A stretch of DNA of 6,284 nucleotides from Pseudomonadota bacterium (GTDB taxonomy: Bacteria > Pseudomonadota > Gammaproteobacteria > Burkholderiales > Casimicrobiaceae): the NCBI GenBank assembly GCA_022709775.1, contig JAKLIE010000120.1:1-6284 (forward strand), given 5' to 3'. Below the pieces are notes generated by a model. The model made no database searches and had not been told where the DNA came from. It saw only the letters and a list, made by a program, of their open reading frames with translations. This document shows, piece by piece, positions 1 through 5,069 of this stretch (position 1 is its first letter; the number at the start of each line of letters is the position of its first letter). Position numbers and translations under genes: made by a program.

Positions 1-435
1 TCGGTCAAGGCCGAGGGCGACCTGCACATCGACGCGCACCACACGGTCGAGGACGTCGGCATCGTGGTCGGCCAGGCGGTTGCGAAGGCGCTGGGCGACA
101 AGGCGGGGCTCGTCCGTTACGGCCACGCCTACGTGCCGCTCGACGAGGCGCTCTCGCGCGTCGTGATCGACCTGTCGGGCCGTCCCGGCCTCGAGTTCCA
201 CGTCGCGTTCACGCGCGCGCGGATCGGGAGCTTCGACGTCGACCTCGCGAGCGAGTTCTTCCAGGGCTTCGTCAACCACGCGCTCGCGACACTGCACGTG
301 GACAACCTGCGCGGCGCGAACGCGCACCACCAGTGCGAGACGGTGTTCAAGGCGTTCGGCCGCGCGCTCCGGATGGCGGTCGCGCGCGACCCGCGCGCCG
401 CCGGCGCGATCCCGTCGACCAAGGGGTCGCTCTGA
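1..435 (+). CDS. hisB: Imidazoleglycerol-phosphate dehydratase, 3' part (start lies before the window)
   Basis: HisB removes water from imidazole glycerol phosphate to give imidazole acetol phosphate, the sixth step of histidine synthesis, in the cytoplasm. The reading frame is open from the first base and ends at TGA 433-435, giving 144 visible residues against about 195 for the monofunctional enzyme, so about 50 N-terminal residues are missing. Both metal-binding signatures of the family are present: HHTVED at visible residues 13-18 and NAHHQCET around residues 107-114. These histidines and glutamates hold the two manganese ions of the active site. The C-terminus ([11 protein letters not shown], then a short tail ending STKGSL) is typical and complete. 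Whether a histidinol-phosphatase domain is fused at the N-terminus cannot be seen, but betaproteobacterial HisB normally lacks one. It leads the visible part of the his operon, followed by a 215-bp gap. Confidence 0.97.
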   Translation, partial: SVKAEGDLHIDAHHTVEDVGIVVGQAVAKALGDKAGLVRYGHAYVPLDEALSRVVIDLSGRPGLEFHVAFTRARIGSFDVDLASEFFQGFVNHALATLHVDNLRGANAHHQCETVFKAFGRALRMAVARDPRAAGAIPSTKGSL

Positions 436-444
436 GCCCACGAT

Positions 445-654
445 TCGTCAGGTGACGGAAGGCCGGGAACGGCGAGCGGGAGTTTCGGCGCGTCGAGCGC
501 GCCGGCATTGCCCCGACGTCGAGCCGGCGCGTGATCGGAACTCCGACCCCTCCACGTTCCTGCTCCCCGTGTCCGCGCGATCGCTCGCGCTGCCGACGTC
601 ACGCAGGCCCCCGACGCGGCCGATCCCCGTCCTCTGATCGCTGATCCCCGATGC
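445..654. repeat. Dispersed intergenic repeat, copy 1, with inverted heptamer arrays (hisB-hisH junction)
   Basis: This non-coding stretch fills the hisB-hisH gap. On the left, five 7-bp units (445-479) share the pattern NNNNC-A/G-G, for example GTGACGG and GGAACGG. On the right, five or more units (620-654) share C-T/C-G-NNN-N, for example CTGATCC and CCGTCCT. The two arrays are therefore inverted relative to each other. Between them is a core with a 17-bp stretch at 574-590 that is identical to 2167-2183 in copy 2, and the match continues imperfectly to the right array. A 14-bp block at 487-500 matches 2120-2133 at 13 of 14 positions. The right array runs into the hisH ATG, so no Shine-Dalgarno sequence is visible there. 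A 61-codon reading frame at 452-637 is arginine/proline-rich, resembles nothing known to me, and is not called as a gene. The element type is unidentified. Its more GC-rich units suggest it has drifted further from the consensus than copy 2. Confidence 0.72.
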
Positions 655-1295
655 CCGACATCGCCGTCATCGACTACGGAATGGGCAACCTTCGCTCGGT
701 GGCGAAGGCGCTCGCGCACGTCGCGCCCGAGGCCCGCGTCGTGGTCACCGGCGATGCCGCGACGATCCGGTCGGCGTCGCGGGTCGTGCTGCCGGGGCAG
801 GCGGCGATGCCCGACTGCATCCGCTGCATCGACGACTCCGGCCTGCGCGACGTCGTGCTCGAGGTCGTGCGCGAGCGACCGTTCCTCGGCATCTGCCTCG
901 GGCTCCAGATGCTGTTCGAGGAGAGCGAGGAGGGCCCGACGCGCGGCCTGGGCGTCCTGCCGGGCACGGTCCGGCGATTCCGCGACGAGGCGATGATCCT
1001 GCCCGGAGGCGAGCGCCTCAAGGTGCCGCACATGGGCTGGAGCCCGGTCCGGCAGGCGCAGGCACACCCGCTCTGGCAGGGCATCGCGGACGATGAGCGC
1101 TTCTACTTCGCGCACAGCTACTGCGCGGTCCCCGCCGATCCCGGGGTGATCGCCGGGACGACCGAGTATCCCGCGCCGTTTACTTGCGCGGTGGCGCGGG
1201 CTAATATCTTCGCGACCCAGTTCCACCCGGAAAAGAGCCACCGCGCAGGACTGCAGTTGCTCGCAAACTTCGTCGCCTGGAACGGGCGACCCTGA
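651..1295 (+). CDS. hisH: Imidazole glycerol phosphate synthase, glutamine amidotransferase subunit
   Basis: HisH hydrolyses glutamine and channels the ammonia to HisF, its partner in imidazole glycerol phosphate synthase. The 214-residue length is normal for this class I (triad) amidotransferase. The nucleophile is Cys82 in GICLGLQ, and His192 and Glu194 in FHPEKS complete the triad. The N-terminus ([14 protein letters not shown]) is the standard one, which fixes the start at ATG 651. No ribosome binding site precedes it, because the upstream bases belong to a heptamer repeat array. The oxyanion-strand motif reads PGQA (residues 48-51), where PGVG or PGQG is usual. An AT-richer patch near codons 177-187 may hold a promoter for hisA (see 1179-1207). 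The next gene is 37 bp downstream. HisH is needed together with HisF, whose gene lies two positions further on. Confidence 0.97.
   Translation: MPDIAVIDYGMGNLRSVAKALAHVAPEARVVVTGDAATIRSASRVVLPGQAAMPDCIRCIDDSGLRDVVLEVVRERPFLGICLGLQMLFEESEEGPTRGLGVLPGTVRRFRDEAMILPGGERLKVPHMGWSPVRQAQAHPLWQGIADDERFYFAHSYCAVPADPGVIAGTTEYPAPFTCAVARANIFATQFHPEKSHRAGLQLLANFVAWNGRP
1179..1207 (+). promoter_or_regulatory. Candidate sigma-70 promoter inside hisH, driving hisA onward
   Basis: TTTACT (1179-1184) and TAATAT (1202-1207) are separated by exactly 17 bp. Each matches the sigma-70 consensus hexamer at 4 of 6 positions. They lie in hisH codons that break the strong G/C third-position bias of the gene (ttt, act, gct, aat within a short run), which suggests constraint beyond the protein sequence. 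Transcription would start near 1214, about 120 nt before the hisA ATG. Internal promoters are known in his operons of other bacteria. This one is inferred from sequence alone. Confidence 0.33.
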
Positions 1296-1332
1296 CGCGT
1301 TCCGACCGAAGCCCTCCCGCGCGCTCCCGGCC

Positions 1333-2073
1333 ATGCTGATCATTCCCGCGATCGACATCAAGGACGGGCACTGCGTCCGCCTCAAGCAGGGCGACATGCA
1401 GGCCGTCACCGTGTTCTCCGAGGACCCGGCCGCGATGGCCCAGCACTGGCTCGAGCAGGGCGCCGAGCGGCTGCACCTCGTCGACCTCAACGGGGCCGTC
1501 GCCGGCATCCCGAAGAACGAGCACGTGATCCGCGAGATCACGAGCGTCGTCGGCGAGGAAATCCCGGTGCAACTGGGCGGCGGCATTCGCGACCTCGACA
1601 CGATCGAGCGCTACCTCGACGACGGCATCACCTACGTCGTGATCGGCACGGCCGCCGTCAAGAACCCGGGATTCCTGCACGACGCGTGCTACGCGTTCCC
1701 CGGCCACATCATCGTCGGGCTCGACGCCCGCGAGGGCAAGGTCGCGACCGACGGCTGGTCGAAGATGACCGGCCACGACGTGGTCGACCTCGCGCGCAAG
1801 TTCGAGGACTACGGCGTCGAGGCGATCATCTACACCGACATCGGCCGCGACGGCATGATGACCGGCATCAACATCGAGGCCACCGTGCGCCTTGCGCGCG
1901 CGATCAGGGTGCCGGTGATTGCGTCGGGAGGATTGTCGAGCCTCGACAACGTGCGCGCGCTGCGCGAGTTCGAGAGCGACGGCATCGTCGGCGCGATCGC
2001 AGGGCGCGCGATCTACGAGGGCACGCTCGATTTCAGGGCGGCCGTCGAGGCGGGGAAGGCAGGAGCCAGGTAA
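1333..2073 (+). CDS. hisA: ProFAR isomerase (phosphoribosylformimino-AICAR-phosphate isomerase)
   Basis: HisA carries out an Amadori rearrangement that converts ProFAR to PRFAR, the fourth step of histidine synthesis. It is a single beta-alpha barrel of 246 residues, the usual length. The general acid/base pair is Asp8 (PAIDIKDG) and Asp131 (GLDAREG). Phosphate-binding loops are visible as QLGGGIR (80-86) and ASGGLSS (197-203), and TDIGRDG (168-174) is also conserved. The start at ATG 1333 gives the family N-terminus [12 protein letters not shown]; there is no clear Shine-Dalgarno sequence in front of it. The 3' end is odd: the last three codons and the TAA stop (2062-2073) fall in the left heptamer array of repeat copy 2, so the final residues (GAR) appear to be repeat-derived. 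Because the barrel is complete before that point, activity should not be affected. The sequence is strongly betaproteobacterial in character. Confidence 0.98.
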   Translation: MLIIPAIDIKDGHCVRLKQGDMQAVTVFSEDPAAMAQHWLEQGAERLHLVDLNGAVAGIPKNEHVIREITSVVGEEIPVQLGGGIRDLDTIERYLDDGITYVVIGTAAVKNPGFLHDACYAFPGHIIVGLDAREGKVATDGWSKMTGHDVVDLARKFEDYGVEAIIYTDIGRDGMMTGINIEATVRLARAIRVPVIASGGLSSLDNVRALREFESDGIVGAIAGRAIYEGTLDFRAAVEAGKAGAR

Positions 2074-2253
2074 CTGGTAACAGGGGACAGAGGACAGAGG
2101 CGCCTGCGATTCCGGTGGCGGCGCATCGAGCGCCGACTCCCGCTTCATTCATCTGTCGGAGCGTCACGCGCGATCGCTCGCGCCCCCGGACGTCCCGCAG
2201 GCCGCCACGCCGCTGATCCCTGTCCTCTGGTTCCTGACTCCTGAAACTGATGC
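2063..2253. repeat. Dispersed intergenic repeat, copy 2, with inverted heptamer arrays (hisA-hisF junction)
   Basis: This is the better-preserved copy of the element also seen at 445-654. The left array (2063-2097) has five 7-bp units of the form GNNNCAG, such as GTAACAG, GGGACAG and AGGACAG. The right array (2213-2247) has five units of the form CTGNNNC, such as CTGATCC, CTGGTTC and CTGACTC. The two arrays are inverted, and 2088-2097 is the exact reverse complement of 2220-2229. The 115 bp between them contains the 17-bp core identical to copy 1 (2167-2183) and the 14-bp block 2120-2133. The left array overlaps the hisA stop codon. The right array ends at, or with a 1-bp shift includes, the hisF ATG (CTGATGC, 2247-2253). 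No reading frame inside it is convincing. The transcript could fold by pairing the two arrays in several registers. Its mobility and class are unknown. Confidence 0.78.
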
Positions 2254-3008
2254 TCGCCAAACGCATCATCCCCTGCCTCGACGTCGCCGCCGGCCGCGTC
2301 GTGAAGGGCGTCAACTTCGTCAACCTGCGCGACGCGGGCGATCCCGTGGAGATCGCGAAGCGCTACGACGCGGAAGGTGCCGACGAGCTCGCCTTCCTCG
2401 ACATCCGCGCGAGCGTCGAGACGCGCGGGCTGCTCTACGGGATGATCGAGGCGGTCGCGGACCAGGTATTCATCCCGCTCACCGTCGGCGGCGGCGTCAA
2501 CTCGGTCGACGACGTCCGCGGGCTGCTCAACGCCGGCGCGGACAAGGTCTCGATCAACACCGCGGGCGTGAAGCGGCCCGCGCTCTTCCGCGAGGCTTCC
2601 GAGCGCTTCGGCGCGCAGTGCATCGTCGCGGCGATCGACGCGAAGCAGTGCGCCGTCGACCAGTGGCAGGTCGTGATCCACGGCGGGCGCACGCCGACCG
2701 GCATCGACGCGGTCGAGTGGGCGGCCGAGGTGGCGGAGCTGGGCGCGGGCGAGATCCTGCTCACGAGCATGGACCGGGACGGGGCGAAGACCGGGTTCGA
2801 CCTCAAGCTCACGCGAGCGGTGTCCGACGCGGTCGACGTCCCGGTGATCGCGTCGGGCGGCGTGGGGACGCTCCGGCACCTGGTCGACGGCATCACCGAG
2901 GGCGGCGCCGATGCCGTCCTCGCCGCGTCGATCTTCCACTACGGCGAGTTCACGATCGGCCAGGCGAAGGCCGCAATGCGCGCCGCCGGGATCGAAGTGC
3001 GCGTCTGA
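2250..3008 (+). CDS. hisF: Imidazole glycerol phosphate synthase, cyclase subunit
   Basis: HisF takes ammonia from HisH and converts PRFAR to imidazole glycerol phosphate and AICAR; the AICAR is recycled into purine synthesis. It is a beta-alpha barrel of 252 residues, the usual length. The catalytic aspartates are Asp11 (PCLDV) and Asp130 (AAIDAK). Lys19 (VVKGVNF), Asp51, Asn103 (SINT) and the phosphate loops VGGGV (79-83) and ASGGVG (201-206) are present, as is LTSMDRDG. One departure stands out: the strand motif normally read as DITAS is DIRAS, with Arg at residue 53. The ATG at 2250 gives the canonical start [12 protein letters not shown]. The bases before it are CTGNNNC heptamers, so no ribosome binding site can be seen. 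hisF follows hisA after a repeat-filled gap of 176 bp and is separated from hisI by 158 bp. Confidence 0.98.
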   Translation: MLAKRIIPCLDVAAGRVVKGVNFVNLRDAGDPVEIAKRYDAEGADELAFLDIRASVETRGLLYGMIEAVADQVFIPLTVGGGVNSVDDVRGLLNAGADKVSINTAGVKRPALFREASERFGAQCIVAAIDAKQCAVDQWQVVIHGGRTPTGIDAVEWAAEVAELGAGEILLTSMDRDGAKTGFDLKLTRAVSDAVDVPVIASGGVGTLRHLVDGITEGGADAVLAASIFHYGEFTIGQAKAAMRAAGIEVRV

Positions 3009-3166
3009 TCCGGCGCGCGGGGCCGGGCCCGGGAACGGGTATCCCGGCGTCCGGCGGCGAGCCTCCGGAGGCGGCGGTGCGCCTGCGCTTAGAATGGGCG
3101 ACGGGCATCGACGGATCGCATCCCGCGGCCGCCCCCCGACCTCGAATCCGCCAACCCGCATCCGGC
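3009..3166. other. hisF-hisI intergenic region with palindrome, possible -10 box and possible degenerate heptamers
   Basis: This 158-bp gap holds no gene. A perfect 12-bp palindrome lies at 3061-3072 (GCCTCCGGAGGC) after a G/C-rich tract. TAGAAT at 3090-3095 stands out in the G/C-rich background and resembles a sigma-70 -10 box, but no acceptable -35 hexamer lies 16-18 bp upstream. The last 30 bp before hisI (3136-3166) read as weak 7-bp units (for example CGAATCC, CGCATCC). The hisI ATG occupies positions 4-6 of such a unit, as at hisH and hisF. This could be a badly decayed relative of the repeats at 445-654 and 2063-2253, but the shared core is missing. There is no T-run, so this is not a canonical terminator. 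Confidence 0.35.
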
Positions 3167-3556
3167 ATGCCGTCCTTCCTCGACACCGTCCGCTGGAACG
3201 CCGACGGCCTCGCGCCCGCGATCGCGCAGGACGCGGCCAGCGGCCGCGTGCTCACGCTCGCGTGGATGAACCGCGAGGCGCTCGAGCGCACGGCGGCGAC
3301 CGGCGAGGCGCACTACTGGTCGCGCTCGCGTCGCAAGCTCTGGCACAAGGGCGAGAGCTCGGGCCACGTGCAGCGAGTGCGCGAGATCCGGCTCGACTGC
3401 GACGACGACGCGATCCTGCTCGTCGTCGAGCAGGCGGGCGGCATCGCGTGCCACACCGGACGCGAACGCTGCTTCCACAAGCGGCTCGAGGACGGCGCGT
3501 GGCGAGACGTCGACCCGGTGCTTCGCGACCCGAAGGAGATCTATGGCGACGACTGA
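3167..3556 (+). CDS. hisI: Phosphoribosyl-AMP cyclohydrolase
   Basis: HisI opens the purine ring of phosphoribosyl-AMP to give ProFAR, the third step of histidine synthesis, in a zinc- and magnesium-dependent reaction. The 129-residue protein is a complete stand-alone enzyme, not the HisIE fusion found in enterobacteria. Signatures in order are LTLAWMN (29-35), [25 protein letters not shown] core (49-69), and the metal-binding stretch DCDDD (77-81) followed by [13 protein letters not shown] (91-103). Cys78, Cys95 and Cys102 are the expected zinc ligands, and Asp77, Asp79 and Asp81 the magnesium ligands. ATG 3167 is chosen because it gives the family-like N-terminus ([15 protein letters not shown]); the frame is open further upstream, but that translation is low-complexity. 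No good Shine-Dalgarno sequence precedes it. The stop overlaps the hisE start by 14 nt, which points to translational coupling. Confidence 0.96.
   Translation: MPSFLDTVRWNADGLAPAIAQDAASGRVLTLAWMNREALERTAATGEAHYWSRSRRKLWHKGESSGHVQRVREIRLDCDDDAILLVVEQAGGIACHTGRERCFHKRLEDGAWRDVDPVLRDPKEIYGDD
3533..3538 (+). promoter_or_regulatory. Ribosome binding site of hisE
   Basis: AAGGAG lies inside the end of hisI, 4 nt before ATG 3543. It is one of only a few clear Shine-Dalgarno sequences in this window and supports that ATG, which overlaps the hisI stop. Confidence 0.75.
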
Positions 3557-3878
3557 CGACGCGCGCGCGGGCGTGCTCGCACGGCTCTCGGCGACGATCG
3601 AGGCGCGCAAGGGCGCGGACCCGTCGTCGTCCTACGTCGCGAGCCTGCTCGCGAAGGGCGGCGACGCGATCCTGAAGAAGATCGGCGAGGAGGCGACCGA
3701 GACGGTAATGGCGTCGAAGGACGGCGTCCCGGCGCGCGTGACCTCCGAGGTGGCGGACCTGTGGTTCCACTGCCTCGTGCTGCTCGCGCACCACGGCCTC
3801 TCGCCCGCCGACGTGCTCGCCGAGCTCGAGCGCCGCGAAGGGCGCTCCGGGCACGACGAGAAGGCGTCGCGCCGCTGA
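3543..3878 (+). CDS. hisE: Phosphoribosyl-ATP pyrophosphatase
   Basis: HisE hydrolyses phosphoribosyl-ATP to phosphoribosyl-AMP and pyrophosphate, the second step of histidine synthesis, feeding HisI directly. It is a small all-alpha protein of the MazG-like NTP pyrophosphohydrolase superfamily, 111 residues long as usual. The diagnostic stretch is [20 protein letters not shown] followed by EEATE (residues 28-52), and the later conserved segment [13 protein letters not shown] lies at about residues 69-81. The acidic residues of EEATE and EVAD bind magnesium in this family. The start ATG 3543 lies within the last codons of hisI and is preceded by AAGGAG. The TGA stop at 3876-3878 shares its A with the ATG of the next gene (TGATG), so translation is probably coupled along hisI-hisE-membrane protein. 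The C-terminal tail ([10 protein letters not shown]) is polar and probably disordered. Confidence 0.96.
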   Translation: MATTDDARAGVLARLSATIEARKGADPSSSYVASLLAKGGDAILKKIGEEATETVMASKDGVPARVTSEVADLWFHCLVLLAHHGLSPADVLAELERREGRSGHDEKASRR

Positions 3879-4369
3879 TGCCCTCGACCTCGGGCGGCGG
3901 CGTCCTCTACGAGCGCGCGCAGTTCGGCACGACGATGGCGGTGGCCACGGTCATCGGCTCCCTGCTCGCGGCCTGGGTCACGGCGACCGTGTCGCGCGCG
4001 ACGCTGGAGGCGGTCCCGTGGCTGCCGTGGGCGCTCTACGGCGTGCTGGCGCTCGCGTTCCTCCTCTTCGGATGGATGCGCGTCGTCGTCGACGATCGCC
4101 GGGTGAGGGCGGTCATGGGCGTCGGGATCGTGCGCAAATCGGTTGAGATCGCGGACATCCGGAAGGTGGACATCGTCCGCACCCGCGTCCTGTGGGGATG
4201 GGGCGTCCACTGGACCCCGGCCGGTTGGCTATACAATGTCGCGGGGCGATGGGCGATCCGGCTGGAGCTCGCGTCCGAGCGGCCGGTCATGATCGGGACC
4301 GGCGATGCCCGCGGCCTCCACGACGCGATCGAGTCGGCCCGCGCCCTTGCTTCCCCACGGAACCCCTGA
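3878..4369 (+). CDS. Small membrane protein with two transmembrane helices and a PH-like C-terminal domain; function unknown
   Basis: This 163-residue protein has two hydrophobic segments at about residues 17-39 and 48-68, then a soluble part of about 95 residues. The soluble part looks like a small beta-rich, bacterial PH-type domain. It starts with VVVDDRRVRAVMGVGIVRKSVE, continues through a Trp-rich turn (GWGVHW, 107-112) and GWLYNVAG (116-123), and ends in strands (IRLELASERPVMIGTGD) plus a C-terminal helix. The GWLYNV...IGT pattern is one I associate with small conserved membrane proteins of unknown role. Both termini are probably cytoplasmic, with the domain on the inner face. The start ATG 3878 overlaps the hisE stop by 1 nt; the frame is open upstream, but only in hisE's shadow. 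In Burkholderia a different small membrane protein is usual at this position. It has no known role in histidine synthesis; a membrane link to the downstream Tat system is possible but unproven. Confidence 0.82.
   Translation: MPSTSGGGVLYERAQFGTTMAVATVIGSLLAAWVTATVSRATLEAVPWLPWALYGVLALAFLLFGWMRVVVDDRRVRAVMGVGIVRKSVEIADIRKVDIVRTRVLWGWGVHWTPAGWLYNVAGRWAIRLELASERPVMIGTGDARGLHDAIESARALASPRNP
4211..4237 (+). promoter_or_regulatory. Candidate promoter inside the membrane-protein gene, upstream of the HIT gene and tatABC
   Basis: TACAAT (4232-4237) matches the sigma-70 -10 consensus at 5 of 6 positions and sits in an AT-rich octamer, TATACAAT, inside otherwise G/C-rich coding sequence. The codons used there (cta, aat) are rare in this window. 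The best -35 candidate is TGGACC (4211-4216, 4 of 6 matches), but the 15-bp spacing is short. A start near 4244 would leave about 130 nt before the HIT gene. The amino acids encoded (WLYNV) appear conserved, so part of the AT content is explained by the protein. Confidence is low. Confidence 0.28.
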
Positions 4370-4374
4370 GCCGA

Positions 4375-4737
4375 ATGCACGACCCGAACTGCATCTTCTG
4401 CAAGATCGTCGCCGGCGAGATCCCCTGCCGCAAGGCGCACGAGGACGGCGACGTGCTGGCGTTCCACGACATCCGGCCGCTCGCGCCGGTGCACGTGCTC
4501 GTCATCCCGAAGAAGCACATCGCGACGATGTACGACTGCGCGCCGGGCGACGAGGCGCTGCTGGGCAGGATGCTCGCGCTCGCGCCGGCGATCGCGCGCG
4601 CGCAGGGCGCGAACGACGGGTTCCGGATCATCGTCAACACCGGCCGCGTCGGAAGGCAGGAAGTGCAGCACATCCACATCCACGTGATCGGCGGGCCGGA
4701 TTCGCTGGGCCCGATGATCCTGCGCAAGGACCATTGA
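4375..4737 (+). CDS. HIT-family nucleoside phosphoramidase (HinT-like)
   Basis: This 120-residue protein is a HINT-branch histidine-triad hydrolase. Such proteins cleave the P-N bond in nucleoside phosphoramidates such as AMP-lysine; the physiological substrate in bacteria is poorly defined. The triad HIHIHV is at residues 99-104, with His101 the expected nucleophile. The N-terminal CIFCKI (Cys6 and Cys9) together with His48 and His99 could bind zinc, as in some HIT proteins. Other family marks are [18 protein letters not shown] (32-49) and the substrate-side NTG (88-90). The start ATG 4375 lies 5 nt after the preceding stop and gives the standard N-terminus; no strong Shine-Dalgarno sequence is seen, so coupling is likely. 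The stop TGA overlaps the tatA ribosome binding site. Its place between his and tat genes is typical of betaproteobacteria. It is probably a homodimer in the cytoplasm. Confidence 0.95.
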   Translation: MHDPNCIFCKIVAGEIPCRKAHEDGDVLAFHDIRPLAPVHVLVIPKKHIATMYDCAPGDEALLGRMLALAPAIARAQGANDGFRIIVNTGRVGRQEVQHIHIHVIGGPDSLGPMILRKDH

Positions 4738-4741
4738 GGAG
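4737..4741 (+). promoter_or_regulatory. Ribosome binding site of tatA
   Basis: AGGAG begins on the last base of the HIT gene stop codon and lies 6 nt before ATG 4748, an ideal distance. This strong site contrasts with tatB, which has none, and fits the need for TatA in large excess. Confidence 0.85.
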
Positions 4742-4747
4742 AAGGAC

Positions 4748-4999
4748 ATGGGCGGACTTTCGATCTGGCACTGGCTCATCGTGCTGCTTGTCGTCGTGCT
4801 GATCTTCGGCACGAAGAAGCTGCGCAACATCGGTCAGGACCTGGGCGGCGCGGTGAAGGGGTTCAAGGACGGCGTCAAGGGCGCGAACGAGGAGGCGGAC
4901 GCCGCGAAGGGCGCCTCCGCCGAGGCTGCCCCGCCGGGCAAGATCGGCGGGCAGACGATCGAAGGCGAGGTCCGCAAGGAGACCTCGGCCAAGTCCTGA
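4748..4999 (+). CDS. tatA: Twin-arginine translocase subunit TatA
   Basis: TatA oligomerises in the inner membrane and forms or weakens the passage through which folded twin-arginine proteins cross. At 83 residues it is close to E. coli TatA (89). The N-terminal transmembrane helix (residues 6-20, [15 protein letters not shown]) carries a polar residue at position 8 (His here). The hinge FGTKKLR (20-26) follows, then the amphipathic helix [14 protein letters not shown] (27-40) with the conserved Phe39. The C-terminal tail is charged and low-complexity, presumably disordered. The start is certain: ATG 4748 follows AGGAG by 6 nt and gives [10 protein letters not shown]. TatA rather than TatE is called because tatB and tatC follow directly. 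A GC-rich hairpin (5008-5028) lies just after the stop. Confidence 0.97.
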   Translation: MGGLSIWHWLIVLLVVVLIFGTKKLRNIGQDLGGAVKGFKDGVKGANEEADAAKGASAEAAPPGKIGGQTIEGEVRKETSAKS

Positions 5000-5007
5000 T
5001 TCCCGGA

Positions 5008-5028
5008 CGGCGCGCTCCCGGCGCGCCG
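5008..5028 (+). promoter_or_regulatory. Hairpin between tatA and tatB
   Basis: An 8-bp perfect inverted repeat (5008-5015 with 5021-5028, CGGCGCGC and its complement) has a 5-nt loop (TCCCG), starting 8 nt after the tatA stop. All stem pairs are G-C. No T-run follows, so it is not a rho-independent terminator. It could pause polymerase or protect the 3' end of a tatA transcript, which would favour TatA over TatB. The role is inferred; in a G/C-rich gap, hairpins of this size can also arise by chance. Confidence 0.45.
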
Positions 5029-5069
5029 CTTGCCGCGCCGGGGCGGTGCGCCGGTGCGGCGATCCCGCC

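Noticed and set aside
574..590. The GCGATCGC palindrome in the repeat core taken as a cyanobacterial HIP1-like site
   Set aside because: HIP1 is a feature of cyanobacterial genomes; here the octamer is part of a longer shared core, and GC-rich, GATC-containing strings are common in this sequence.
452..637. A 61-codon open frame between hisB and hisH
   Set aside because: It lies entirely within the repeat, is rich in Arg and Pro as expected of random GC-rich DNA, has no ribosome binding site or recognisable motif, and is not preserved in the second repeat copy.
129..1601. Long minus-strand open frame (490 codons) opposite hisB, hisH and hisA
   Set aside because: It is a shadow of three well-supported plus-strand genes; GC-rich coding DNA commonly leaves long open frames on the opposite strand, and its translation has no domain features.
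2033..2323. Minus-strand 96-codon open frame across the hisA-hisF gap
   Set aside because: It runs through both ends of real genes and the repeat, is low-complexity, and has no counterpart in repeat copy 1.
3061..3072. Terminator or operator at the palindrome after hisF
   Set aside because: The 12-bp palindrome has no loop or T-run for a terminator, and there is no regulator gene or second copy to support an operator.
5008..5028. Rho-independent terminator after tatA
   Set aside because: The stem is good but no T-run follows, and tatB lies 42 nt downstream in the same direction.
5046..5069. Upstream GTG start for tatB adding eight residues
   Set aside because: The extension (RRCGDPA-type) is not part of any TatB N-terminus known to me, while MFDIGFSE from ATG 5070 is the family start.
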